Assembly (NCBI RefSeq): GCF_009467795.1
Contig: NZ_WIAX01000017.1
Location: forward strand, 41,581 to 105,580
Reading direction: 5' to 3'
DNA: 64,000 nucleotides
Origin: Nesterenkonia halophila
GTDB taxonomy: Bacteria; Actinomycetota; Actinomycetes; Actinomycetales; Micrococcaceae
Shown here: in pieces, positions 15,869-24,373 of the stretch
How the letters are laid out: every line of letters begins with the position of its first letter
Position numbering within the stretch: the first letter of the stretch is position 1
Program-made: the position numbers and the translations under genes
Notes under the pieces: model-generated
The model's input: the letters and a program-made list of their open reading frames with translations, nothing else
What the model was told of the DNA's origin: nothing
Database searches by the model: none

Positions 15869-18619
15869 ATGTCTGCACCCAGCACAGCGACCACCACCGA
15901 CGGCGCGCCGACCGGAGAGGCCCGCCGCATCGTCGTCGTCGGCGGCGGCCCGGCCGGCCACCGGCTGACCGAGGCGCTGCTCGCCCGCCGTCTGCCGGGG
16001 ACGACCATCACCGTCTTCGCCGAGGAGCCCGTCGCCCCCTATGACCGAGTGGCGCTGTCCAGGCGTTTCGAGACCGACGACGACCTGCTGCTCGGCGAGC
16101 CGAGCCTCTGGGAGCACCCGGCGGTGACCCTGCGCACCGGCGTAGCCGTCACCGGGCTCGACCCGGAGGCGCGCACCATCACCACCGCCGAGGGCGAGAC
16201 CGTCGGCTACGACGAGCTGGTCCTGGCCACCGGCTCCTCCGCCCCGCGCCCGCCCATCGAGAACAGCGAGCACATCGCTGTCTACCGCACGCTCGACGAC
16301 GTCGACTGGCTGCGGGCCAAGGCCGCCGAGCTCGCCGACGACCTGGGCCGCGCCCCGCGCTGCGCGGTCATCGGCGGCGGGCTGCTCGGCCTGGAGGCCG
16401 CCGGCGGGCTGCGGGGCCGCGGCGCCGAGGTCACCGTGGTCCACTCCCGCCCGTGGCTGATGAACGCCCAGCTCGACGAGTTCGGCGGCCGCACGCTCAA
16501 CCGCCTGCTCGAGCAGGAGGGCTACACGCTGCAGCTGGGCGAGCGGCCGGCCGCGCTGACGGTGGACCTCGAGCGCGCCGAGCGCGAGCACCCCTACACG
16601 CTGCACTTCCCCACCGCCGACGACGTCGCCGCCGACCTTGTCGTCGCGGCCATCGGCATCACCGCCCGCGACGAGCTGGCCCGCGAGGCCGGCCTGGAGC
16701 TGGGTCCGCGCGGCGGCGCGGCCATCGACGGCACCTGCGCGACCTCTGCGGAGGGCGTCTGGGCCATCGGCGAGGTCGCCTGCTTCGAGGACACCACCAT
16801 GGGCCTGGTCGCCCCGGCCAACGCGATGGCAGAGGTCGTCGCCGACCGGCTGGCCGGCGGGGACGCGACCTTCGACGGCTTCGACACCGCAGCGAAGCTC
16901 AAGCTCGCCGGCATGGACGTCGCCTCCTTCGGCGACGGCTTCGCCGAGGCCGACGACGCGCTGGAGGTCGTCTACGCCGACCCCGCCGAGGGCGTGTACC
17001 AGAAGCTGGTGGTCACCGACGACGCCAAGACCCTGCTGGGCGGCATCTTCGTCGGCGACGCGAGCCCCTACTCCTCGCTGCGGCCGCTGCTCGGCCGCGA
17101 GCTGCCCTCCGAGCCGGGCGGCTTCCTCTCCGCCGCCGGCGGCGAGCCCGCCGAGGTCGAGCTGCCCGACGACGCGCAGATCTGCTCCTGCCAGGACGTC
17201 TGCGCCGGCAGCATCCGCTCGGCCGTCGCCGGCGACGGCGAGAACCCGCCCTGCGGCGACATCGGCGCGATCAAGGCCTGCACCGGTGCGGGCACGCAGT
17301 GCGGCTCCTGCCTGCCGCTGACCAAGAAGATCATGGAGAAGGAGATGGTCGCCCAGGGCATGGAGGTCTCCACCGCCCTCTGCGAGCACTTCGCCCCCTC
17401 GCGCAGCGAGCTCTACGAGGCCGTGCGCGCCACGGGCCTGACCTCCTTCACCGCGATCGTCGACCGCTTCGGCACGCCGGCGGACTCGACGGTCAACTTC
17501 GGCTGCGACATCTGCAAGCCGGCGGCGGCCTCCATCCTCGCCGCCGAGTACGACGAGCACATCCTCGACGACGGCCGCGGCGCGCTGCAGGACACCAACG
17601 ACCGCGCGCTGGCCAACATGCAGAAGGACGGCACCTACTCGGTGGTCCCGCGCGTGCCGGCCGGCGAGATCACTCCGGAGAAGCTGGCGGTCATCGCCGA
17701 GGTCGCCCGGGAGTTCGACCTCTACACCAAGATCACCGGCGCCCAGCGCATCGACCTGTTCGGCGCACGGCTGGAGCAGCTGCCGTCGATCTGGAGGCGG
17801 CTGGTCGACGCCGGCTTCGAGTCCGGCCAGGCCTACGGCAAGGCGCTGCGCAACGTGAAGTCCTGCGTGGGCTCGACCTGGTGCCGCTACGGCGTGCAGG
17901 ACTCGGTGGCCATGGCCATCGAGCTGGAGATGCGCTACCGCGGGCTGCGGTCCCCGCATAAGCTGAAGTTCGGCGTCTCCGGCTGCGCCCGCGAGTGCGC
18001 CGAGGCCCGCGGCAAGGACGTCGGCGTCATCGCCACCGCTGAGGGCTGGAACCTCTACGTCGGCGGCAACGGCGGCGCCACGCCGGCCCACGCCGAGCTG
18101 CTGGCCAAGGACCTCGACGACGAGACGCTGCTGCGCTATATCGACCGGTGCATCATCTACTATGTGCGCACTGCTGACCGACTGCAGCGCACCGCGCACT
18201 GGATGGCCGAGCTCGACGGCGGCGTCGACCACGTCCACGACGTCGTGGTGCAGGACTCGCTGGGCATCGCCGCCGATCTCGAGGAGGCCATGGCCCGCCA
18301 CGTCGACACCTATGAGGACGAATGGGCGGCCACGCTGCGCGACCCGGAGAAGCTGCGCCGCTTCCGCAGCTTCGTCAACGCCCCGGAGGCTCCGGACACC
18401 GGGCTGTCCTACGTCGTCGACCGCGACCAGCGCCGTCCGGCCACCGAGGAGGAGCTCGCCGCCGCCGAGACCGGCGAGCGCCCGGTGCTGCTCTCCGGCC
18501 CGCGGATCCCGGTGCGCGGGACCGACGCGGCGGAGCCCGACGTCGAGCCGGCCGCCGCACCGACCGACCACGCCGATGCTGACGCGCCCCAGCCGGCGGG
18601 AACGGGGGTGAGCTCATGA
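15869..18619 (+). CDS. nirB: Assimilatory nitrite reductase (NADH) large subunit NirB
   Basis: The 916-residue protein carries all NirB domains: an FAD Rossmann motif VVVGGGPAG at residues 22-30, an NAD motif VIGGGLLGLEAAGG near 167, and a BFD [2Fe-2S] domain with CSCQDVC (about 440) and CTGAGTQCGSC (about 470-480). The nitrite/sulfite reductase ferredoxin half-domain follows, with siroheme-[4Fe-4S] cysteines in CVGSTWC (about 667) and CAREC (about 707). AAGGGGAGTTCCG precedes the ATG. It reduces nitrite to ammonium with six electrons from NADH. Its stop overlaps the siroheme methyltransferase start (ATGA), coupling apoenzyme and cofactor synthesis. The last 60 residues are an acidic, alanine-rich tail beyond the family core. 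Confidence 0.96.
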   Translation: MSAPSTATTTDGAPTGEARRIVVVGGGPAGHRLTEALLARRLPGTTITVFAEEPVAPYDRVALSRRFETDDDLLLGEPSLWEHPAVTLRTGVAVTGLDPEARTITTAEGETVGYDELVLATGSSAPRPPIENSEHIAVYRTLDDVDWLRAKAAELADDLGRAPRCAVIGGGLLGLEAAGGLRGRGAEVTVVHSRPWLMNAQLDEFGGRTLNRLLEQEGYTLQLGERPAALTVDLERAEREHPYTLHFPTADDVAADLVVAAIGITARDELAREAGLELGPRGGAAIDGTCATSAEGVWAIGEVACFEDTTMGLVAPANAMAEVVADRLAGGDATFDGFDTAAKLKLAGMDVASFGDGFAEADDALEVVYADPAEGVYQKLVVTDDAKTLLGGIFVGDASPYSSLRPLLGRELPSEPGGFLSAAGGEPAEVELPDDAQICSCQDVCAGSIRSAVAGDGENPPCGDIGAIKACTGAGTQCGSCLPLTKKIMEKEMVAQGMEVSTALCEHFAPSRSELYEAVRATGLTSFTAIVDRFGTPADSTVNFGCDICKPAAASILAAEYDEHILDDGRGALQDTNDRALANMQKDGTYSVVPRVPAGEITPEKLAVIAEVAREFDLYTKITGAQRIDLFGARLEQLPSIWRRLVDAGFESGQAYGKALRNVKSCVGSTWCRYGVQDSVAMAIELEMRYRGLRSPHKLKFGVSGCARECAEARGKDVGVIATAEGWNLYVGGNGGATPAHAELLAKDLDDETLLRYIDRCIIYYVRTADRLQRTAHWMAELDGGVDHVHDVVVQDSLGIAADLEEAMARHVDTYEDEWAATLRDPEKLRRFRSFVNAPEAPDTGLSYVVDRDQRRPATEEELAAAETGERPVLLSGPRIPVRGTDAAEPDVEPAAAPTDHADADAPQPAGTGVSS

Positions 18620-19425
18620 GCGGCGAGACTCCGCGGGGCGCCGTGACGCTGGTCGGCGGCGGGCCGGGGGCCGCCGACCTGATGACGGTGCGCGCCCGGG
18701 ACGCGCTGGCCGCCGCCGACGTCGTCTACCACGACCGGCTGGCCCCCACCGACGACCTGCCGGCCTGGGCGCCGCGCGCGGAACTGGTCGACGTCGGCAA
18801 GCGCCCCGGCCACCACCGCGTGCCGCAGGAGGAGATCGGCCGGATGCTGGTCTCCGCAGCCCGCGCCGGACGCGTGGTGGTCCGGCTCAAGGGCGGCGAC
18901 CCCTACGTCTTCGCCCGCGGCGGCGAGGAGGTCGCCGCCTGCCGCGCGGCCGGCGTGTCGGTCACTGTGGTGCCGGGGATCTCTTCGGCGTTCGCCGTCC
19001 CGGCGGCGGCCGGCATCCCGGTCACCGCCCGCGGCGTCTCCAAGGCCTGCACTGTCATCTCCGGACATGACCCGCTCACCGAGGAGGAGCTGGCCGGTCT
19101 GGTCGGCCTGGGCGGGACCGTGGTGGTGCTGATGGGGGTGGGCACGCTGGGCCACACCGTCTCTGGGCTGCAGCGCCGCGGGATGGCGCCGACGACGCCG
19201 ACGGCGATCGTCGAACAGGGATTCGGCGCCGCCCAGCGCACCACGATCGCCTCGCTGTCCGAGGTGCTCTCGGCCGCGGCCGGCCGCGGCATCGGCGCGC
19301 CGGCAGTGCTGGTGATCGGCGACGTCGTCGCCCTGGCCGCCCGCGAGCCGGGCACCGGCGAGGCCGCCGTCGAGCGTCCCGGCATGCGACACGTCCGTGA
19401 TCTGGCCGCGACGGCGGTGGGATGA
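18616..19425 (+). CDS. cobA: Uroporphyrinogen-III C-methyltransferase (siroheme synthesis)
   Basis: The 269-residue protein matches SUMT enzymes: VTLVGGGPGAADLMTVRARDAL at the N-terminus, VVVRLKGGDPYVFARGGEE near residue 85, VVPGISSAFAVPAAAGIPVTARG, and PTAIVEQGF. It methylates uroporphyrinogen III with S-adenosylmethionine to precorrin-2, the precursor of the siroheme used by NirB. It lacks the CysG dehydrogenase/chelatase half, so later steps need other genes. It is translationally coupled to nirB and overlaps nnaR by 4 bp. Confidence 0.93.
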   Translation: MSGETPRGAVTLVGGGPGAADLMTVRARDALAAADVVYHDRLAPTDDLPAWAPRAELVDVGKRPGHHRVPQEEIGRMLVSAARAGRVVVRLKGGDPYVFARGGEEVAACRAAGVSVTVVPGISSAFAVPAAAGIPVTARGVSKACTVISGHDPLTEEELAGLVGLGGTVVVLMGVGTLGHTVSGLQRRGMAPTTPTAIVEQGFGAAQRTTIASLSEVLSAAAGRGIGAPAVLVIGDVVALAAREPGTGEAAVERPGMRHVRDLAATAVG

Positions 19426-20630
19426 TGGCCCCTATGGAGCATTCCGCGACCGCCGCCGGCCCGCCGTCGGACGACACGACACCGCCCGACACGCAGGCCA
19501 TCTCCCCCGCCCCGCCCGGCGGCGGGCTGCCGCAGTCGCTGACCGGCTTCCGCATCGGCGTGACCTCCGACCGGCGCAGCGAGGATCTGATCTCGGCGTT
19601 CGAGCGCCGCGGCGCCGAGGTCATGCACGCCCCGGCGCTGCGCATCGCTCCGCTGACCGAATCGGTGACGCTGCAGCGCGACACCCACGTGGTCGTCGAC
19701 GCGGCGCCGGACTACACGATCATCACCACCGCCTACGGCATGCGCCGCTGGACCGAGGCCGCCGACTCCTACGGGCTGGGGACCCGGCTGCACGAGGCGC
19801 TGGACGGCTCCTCCATCCTGGTCCGCGGACCCAAGGCCCGCGGCGCGGTGCGGGCCGCCGGGCTCGACGACGACGGCTCCGCCGAGGACGAGCGCACCGC
19901 CACCGTCATCGACATGCTCCTCGAGCACGATCTGTCCGGCAAGACGGTGGCCTTCCAGCTGCACGGCCGCACCGACCACGAGCAGATCGCGCGGATCGAG
20001 GCCGCCGGCGCCCGGGCGATCACAGTGATGCCCTACGCCTGGATGAAGCCGACCGAGGACTCCGAGCTGCTGCGGATGATCGAGGCGGTGATCGACCGGC
20101 AGCTGGACATCGTCACCTTCACTGCAGCCCCGGCGGTGGACGCCTTCCTCGAGGTGGCCCACCAGTACGGTCAGGCCGAAGCGATGCTGGAGGCCTTCCG
20201 TTCCGACGTCACCTGCGCGGCCGTCGGCGACGTGACCGCCGCCCCGCTGCTGGACTCCGGGGTCCGACCGATCATCCCGTCTCGGTGGCGGCAGGGGGCG
20301 CTGATCCGACTGGTCGGCGACCACCTGGAGCAGCACCAGACGCTGCGGGCGACCACCCGGCACGGGCCGGTGGAGCTGCGCGGCGCGGAGGTCCGCTTCC
20401 CCGAGGTCAGCGCGGAGCCGGTGCGTCTGGCCCCGGGCCCGTTGGCGCTGATGCGGGCCCTGGTCAAGGCCGAGGGCGCAGTGCTCTCGCGCGCGCACCT
20501 GCTGACCGTGCTGAGCCAGTGCGACTCCGAGCATGCCCTGGAGATGTGGGTCTCGCGGCTGCGCAAGGCACTTCCGGTCTCCGACGTCATCTCCACAGTA
20601 GTCAAGCGCGGTTATCGCCTGACAGTCTGA
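19422..20630 (+). CDS. nnaR: Uroporphyrinogen-III synthase-like/winged-helix regulator of nitrate assimilation (NnaR type)
   Basis: The 402-residue protein fuses a HemD-like domain (about residues 40-290: FRIGVTSDRRSEDLISAFERRGAEV, SILVRGPKARGAV, DIVTFTAAPAVDAFLEVA, CAAVGDVTAAPLLDSGVRP) to a C-terminal OmpR-type winged helix (about 310-402: LAPGPLALMRALVKAEGAVLSRAHLL, MWVSRLRKAL, VVKRGYRL). This is the architecture of actinobacterial NnaR, an activator of nitrate/nitrite assimilation genes, and it ends the nirB-cobA operon, consistent with autoregulation of the locus. ATGATG at 19422 gives two adjacent possible starts; the first overlaps the cobA stop. Confidence 0.9.
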   Translation: MMAPMEHSATAAGPPSDDTTPPDTQAISPAPPGGGLPQSLTGFRIGVTSDRRSEDLISAFERRGAEVMHAPALRIAPLTESVTLQRDTHVVVDAAPDYTIITTAYGMRRWTEAADSYGLGTRLHEALDGSSILVRGPKARGAVRAAGLDDDGSAEDERTATVIDMLLEHDLSGKTVAFQLHGRTDHEQIARIEAAGARAITVMPYAWMKPTEDSELLRMIEAVIDRQLDIVTFTAAPAVDAFLEVAHQYGQAEAMLEAFRSDVTCAAVGDVTAAPLLDSGVRPIIPSRWRQGALIRLVGDHLEQHQTLRATTRHGPVELRGAEVRFPEVSAEPVRLAPGPLALMRALVKAEGAVLSRAHLLTVLSQCDSEHALEMWVSRLRKALPVSDVISTVVKRGYRLTV

Positions 20631-20635
20631 CCAGA

Positions 20636-20713
20636 GCACACGACGACGGCGCGGATGGGCCGGGCCGAGCGGCGCGACGTCAGGGGCGTCGGGCCGCGGG
20701 CGCTCGTCGTCGT
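20636..20713. terminator. Weak hairpin after nnaR with repeated 17-mer
   Basis: GCACACGACGACGGCGC at 20636-20652 is identical to the start of the terminator-like repeat at 40191-40207. Its ACGACGACG pairs with CGTCGTCGT at 20705-20713, a 9-bp stem with a long loop. It may be a degenerate terminator between nnaR and the PBP gene. Confidence 0.4.
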
Positions 20714-20749
20714 CGGCACGCGCCGGGAGCCGGGCGGCATACTGGAGCC

Positions 20750-22786
20750 ATGATCATCGCCACCTCCCCCGCCTCTCGCGCCCGGCGCGGCGCCCGGCGG
20801 CCGGCCCGGCTCGGCGTCGCCGTGCTGACCGTCGGCACGCTCGCGCTGCTCACCGGCTGCGACGGCTCCCCCGATGCGCCCCAGGCCCCGGCCGAGACGC
20901 TGGCCGAGGCGCTGACCACCGGCGACTTCTCCGAGGTCCCCGTCGACGGATCGACCGCCGACGACCTCGAGGCCGCCGTGGCGAACCTCCACGAGCCCTT
21001 CGGCGAGATCGACCCGGAGATCACCGTCGGCGAGATCGCCCTGGACGTGCCGGAGGAGGACTCGCCGCAGGCGCCGACGGCGACGGTCCCGCTGCACCAC
21101 GCCTGGGACCTCTCCGAGCTGGGCGCGCCGGGCGAGACCTGGGAGTACGACACCGAGGCCGAGTTCACCTACTCCCGCGACGCCGATGAGTGGCGATTGG
21201 AGGCCGACGTCGAGGACGTCCTCGCCGACTACGACGGCGCCGAGGCGGTGGGCATCTCCACCGTCTCCGGCGACCGGGGTCGAATCATGGACCGGCACGG
21301 CAAGGCGATGGTGCGCGACCGGGAGATCATCCGCGTCGGCCTCGACAAGACGCGGCTGACCGAGGACGGCTCCCCCGCCTCGGAGAAGCGCCAGCGCCAG
21401 GCGGCGCGTCAGCTGGCCGAACTGGTCGACATCGACGCCGAGGGCTACGCCGACAAGGTGGTCGGCTACGGAGACGAGGCCTTCGTCGAGGCGATCCCGC
21501 TGCGCGCGGACTCGGACCGGGTCACCGCCGAGGAGCTGGAGTCGATCCCCGGCGCGGTCGGGCGCGAGGACACCATGTCGCTGGCCGAGTCGTCGGACTT
21601 CGCCCCGCTGCTGCTGGGCGGCGTCGGCGACGTGACCGCCGAGGATCTCGAGGAGGACGAGACGCTGCAGGCCGGCGACACCATCGGCACCTCCGGCATG
21701 CAGGCGACCTACGACGACACGCTGCGCGGCGACGGCGGGCTGCGCATCCACGTGGGAGGCCAGACCCAGCACACCGTCGAGCCCAGCGCCGGCGACGACG
21801 TCGACACGTCACTGGAGCCGCGGCTGCAGCAGCTCGCCCAGGACACCATCGCCGATCAGGACTCGGCCTCGGCGCTGGTGGCGATCAAGCCGTCCTCGGG
21901 CGAGGTCCTCGCCGCGGCCAGCCACACGCCGGAGGACAGCTGGGTCCCGACGGCGACGCAGGCGACCTATGCGCCCGGCTCCAGCTTCAAGATCGTCTCC
22001 TCGCTGACGATGCTGCGCGACGGGATCGAGCCCGACTCGACGGTGCAGTGCCCGATGAGCACCACAGTGCACGGCCAGGTCTTCAACAACCATGAGGGCT
22101 TCTCTCCGGAGTATCTGGGCGATGTGACCTTCCAGGAGGCGGTGGCGACCTCCTGCAACACCGTCTTCGTGGACCGCTGGGACGACACCACCTCCCCCGA
22201 GCTGCAGCAGGCTGCCGCCGACCTCGGGCTGAGCAACGAGCTCCAGGACATCGGGATGCCGGCGGACTTCGGCTCGGCGCCCGAGGACTCCGAGCGCAAC
22301 GAGCTCGGGGCGAACCTCTTCGGCCAGGGCGTGGTCGAGGCCTCGGCGCTCGGGATGGCCACTGTGGTCTCCTCCGTGGCCGCCGGCGAGACCGTCCACC
22401 CGTGGCTGGTGGACCCGGAGGACCAGCAGGACGCCGAGGAGGGTTCGGACGAGGGCTCGGACGAAGGTTCGGAGGAGAGCTCGGAGGGCGCCGAGGAGTC
22501 CGGGCTGACCTCCCAGGAGGCCGAGGACCTGCGCACGCTGCTCGCCGACACCGTCGACTACGGCACGCTGAAGACCATGGGGGAGGTCCCCGGCGCGCCG
22601 GTGCTTGCCAAGACGGGCACTGCGCAGGCCGGGTCGGGCGAGGACATGTACGCCCACACCTGGGTGGTGGCCGTCCAGGACGATCTGGCGGTGGCGATCT
22701 TCGTCGAGGAGGGCGAGTACGGCTCCTCGACCAACGGCCCGCTGCTCCACGACTTCCTCACCGGAGCCCCCGACATCCTCGAGTGA
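20750..22786 (+). CDS. Class B penicillin-binding protein, lipoprotein-type
   Basis: The 678-residue protein starts at the ATG after ACTGGAGCC. The signal peptide ends in a lipobox (LLTGC). A MecA_N/NTF2-like domain and a PBP dimerisation domain precede the transpeptidase, whose motifs are all present: S411-S-F-K414 (SxxK), S468-C-N470 (SxN) and K621-T-G. It cross-links peptidoglycan outside the membrane. A run of Glu, Ser, Asp and Gly at about residues 562-583 (GSDEGSDEGSEESSEG) is inserted between the SxN and KTG motifs, an unusual acidic loop. Upstream frame extension to 19397 is a shadow of cobA/nnaR. It is separate from the nitrite operon. Confidence 0.9.
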   Translation: MIIATSPASRARRGARRPARLGVAVLTVGTLALLTGCDGSPDAPQAPAETLAEALTTGDFSEVPVDGSTADDLEAAVANLHEPFGEIDPEITVGEIALDVPEEDSPQAPTATVPLHHAWDLSELGAPGETWEYDTEAEFTYSRDADEWRLEADVEDVLADYDGAEAVGISTVSGDRGRIMDRHGKAMVRDREIIRVGLDKTRLTEDGSPASEKRQRQAARQLAELVDIDAEGYADKVVGYGDEAFVEAIPLRADSDRVTAEELESIPGAVGREDTMSLAESSDFAPLLLGGVGDVTAEDLEEDETLQAGDTIGTSGMQATYDDTLRGDGGLRIHVGGQTQHTVEPSAGDDVDTSLEPRLQQLAQDTIADQDSASALVAIKPSSGEVLAAASHTPEDSWVPTATQATYAPGSSFKIVSSLTMLRDGIEPDSTVQCPMSTTVHGQVFNNHEGFSPEYLGDVTFQEAVATSCNTVFVDRWDDTTSPELQQAAADLGLSNELQDIGMPADFGSAPEDSERNELGANLFGQGVVEASALGMATVVSSVAAGETVHPWLVDPEDQQDAEEGSDEGSDEGSEESSEGAEESGLTSQEAEDLRTLLADTVDYGTLKTMGEVPGAPVLAKTGTAQAGSGEDMYAHTWVVAVQDDLAVAIFVEEGEYGSSTNGPLLHDFLTGAPDILE

Positions 22787-22787
22787 T

Positions 22788-22885
22788 CCCGCCCGGGGGA
22801 TGGCCCCGCCCCGGGGATGAGCCCGTGGAAGGCGCGGGGAAGAATCGACATTCCCGCACGCTCCACAGAGTCGCCCCCGGGCGGG
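22788..22885. terminator. Nested inverted repeat between convergent pbp and cdhB
   Basis: The outer arms CCCGCCCGGGGG (22788-22799) and its exact complement (22874-22885) enclose a second GC-rich pairing (about 22825-22841 with 22851-22866). The element fills the gap between two convergent genes and is a likely bidirectional terminator. Confidence 0.5.
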
Positions 22886-22898
22886 GCGAGGTGGGCGG

Positions 22899-23360
22899 TC
22901 AGCCGAGGCGGCGGCCGCACCAGGAGGGCGGATCCTCGACCAGCCCCGCGGCGCGCTCGGCGACGGCGGCGTCGAACGGCGTCGTCGCCCCGGCCTGCTG
23001 GTCGACATGCAGCCCGAGGACCTCCTCGGTCGCGACCAGTTCCTCGCCGGAGAGCATCTCGTGAGCCAGGTGCAGCTTCTTCGCCCCGGCTCCGACCACC
23101 CGCGTGCGCACCGTCAGCGGCGCGCCGAGGCCCACCTCCTGCAGGTACCGGACATGGGCCTCGACGGTGTAGACCGAGCAGCCGGTGCGCTGACGCCCCT
23201 CGGGACCCAGCCCGATGTGCTCGAGCACCCCGTCGGTGGCGTGGCCGAAGACCAGCACGTAGAACGCCTCGGACATATGGCCGTTGTAGTCGACCCACTC
23301 CGCGGCGACTGTCGTCTCGTGCGGCGGCGGTCCGGCCGCCGGCGGCTCCGCCGCGTTCAC
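22899..23360 (-). CDS. cdhB: Betainyl-CoA thioesterase (hotdog fold)
   Basis: The 153-residue protein is a 4HBT hotdog thioesterase (TVAAEWVDYNGHMSEAFYVLVFGHATDGVLEHIG, then CSVYTVEAHVRYLQEVGLGAPL). The start is the GTG at 23360, which overlaps the stop of cdhA (GTGA) and has GGAGGT upstream. In Pseudomonas carnitine catabolism CdhB hydrolyses betainyl-CoA to glycine betaine and CoA. The order cdhC-cdhA-cdhB here supplies the same three steps from one coupled operon. The assignment relies on both family and operon context; an isolated hotdog protein would not be so specific. Confidence 0.85.
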   Translation of the reverse strand: MNAAEPPAAGPPPHETTVAAEWVDYNGHMSEAFYVLVFGHATDGVLEHIGLGPEGRQRTGCSVYTVEAHVRYLQEVGLGAPLTVRTRVVGAGAKKLHLAHEMLSGEELVATEEVLGLHVDQQAGATTPFDAAVAERAAGLVEDPPSWCGRRLG

Positions 23361-24373
23361 CGCCCGACCTCCACGCCGGCGCGCGCGGCTTCCGAGAGCC
23401 GCCGGATGGCGACGATGCCGGCGTCGCGCTCGGCGATCAGCTCCGCCACCCCGCGGCCGTCGGCGGCCCGGTCGCTGCCGGCCACCACGGCGTCGCGCAG
23501 CCGGGGCGTGAGCTCCGGGGCGTCCAGCCGCGTCCACGGCGACTGCAGCGAGGGTCCGAAGTGGTCGAGCATATGCGCCATGCCGCCTTCGCCGCCGGCC
23601 AGGTGGAAGGTGAGCATGGGCCCCTGCATCGGCCAGCGCAGCCCCGGCCCCTCGGTGATCGAGCGGTCGATCTGCTCGACAGTGGCCTCACCGTTGTCGA
23701 CCATGTGCAGCGCCTCTCGCCAGAGCGCCTCCTGCAGCCGGTTGGCGATGAATCCGGGAACCTCCTGGTCCATCCGGATCACCGACTTGCCCAGCCGCGT
23801 GTAGAAGGCCGCGGCCCAGTCGACCGCCTCGGCGGCGGTGGACTCGCCGCCGACGACCTCCACCAGCGGGATCAGGTACGGCGGATTGAACGGATGCCCG
23901 ACCACAAACCGCTCGGGGCGGGAGACCTCGGCGGCCATCTCGGTCATCCCGTAGCCGGAGGTCGACGATCCGACGACGACGTCGGGCGCGGTGACGGCGT
24001 CGACGTCGGCCAGCAGCCGGCGCTTCATGGCCAGGTCCTCCGGGGCGGACTCCTGGACGAAGCCCGCGCCGTCGACGGCCTCGGCGAGGTCGGCGTGCAC
24101 GCTCCAGGCGTCCCGGGACGCGCCGGCGACCATGTCCAGCTGACGCAGCGCCGGCCAGGCGGCGTCGATGAGCCGGCCGAGCCGCTCGGCGGCGTCGGGC
24201 GCGGGGTCCCAGACCCGCACGGTGAAGCCGCGGGCCAGGAAGTAGGCCGCCCAGCCGCCGCCGATTGTGCCGGCGCCGACGCAGGCGACAGTGCTGACCT
24301 CCTCCAGGGTCGGCAGGGCGAGCGCGGGCGCGCTCTCGGTGCTCTCAGTGCTCTCAGTGCTCTCGGTCATCAT
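23357..24373 (-). CDS. cdhA: L-carnitine dehydrogenase (3-hydroxyacyl-CoA dehydrogenase family)
   Basis: The 338-residue protein has an NAD Rossmann motif VACVGAGTIGGGWAAYFLARG near residue 30. The 3-hydroxyacyl-CoA dehydrogenase signatures VVGSSTSGYGMTEMA, RFVVGHPFNPPYLIPLVEVVGG and VPGFIANRLQEALWREALHMV follow. It oxidises L-carnitine to 3-dehydrocarnitine. The N-terminus begins MMTESTESTESTES, encoded by four copies of a 9-bp repeat (24332-24367), a tail not part of the family. It is flanked by TGATG and GTGA overlaps with cdhC and cdhB, so the three enzymes are translated together. Confidence 0.9.
   Translation of the reverse strand: MMTESTESTESTESAPALALPTLEEVSTVACVGAGTIGGGWAAYFLARGFTVRVWDPAPDAAERLGRLIDAAWPALRQLDMVAGASRDAWSVHADLAEAVDGAGFVQESAPEDLAMKRRLLADVDAVTAPDVVVGSSTSGYGMTEMAAEVSRPERFVVGHPFNPPYLIPLVEVVGGESTAAEAVDWAAAFYTRLGKSVIRMDQEVPGFIANRLQEALWREALHMVDNGEATVEQIDRSITEGPGLRWPMQGPMLTFHLAGGEGGMAHMLDHFGPSLQSPWTRLDAPELTPRLRDAVVAGSDRAADGRGVAELIAERDAGIVAIRRLSEAARAGVEVGR
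24332..24367. repeat. Four tandem copies of a 9-bp unit in the cdhA 5' end
   Basis: GCTCTCRGT is repeated four times (R is A in the middle copies, G at the ends), encoding TES repeats. The unit is a multiple of three, so copy-number change would lengthen or shorten the N-terminus without a frameshift. Confidence 0.85.

Noticed and set aside
15731..18571. Long open frame of 946 codons on the minus strand opposite nirB
   Set aside because: It is antisense to a full NirB with intact cofactor motifs, has Gly/Arg/Val-rich low-complexity translation and no family features; long antisense frames are expected at this G+C.
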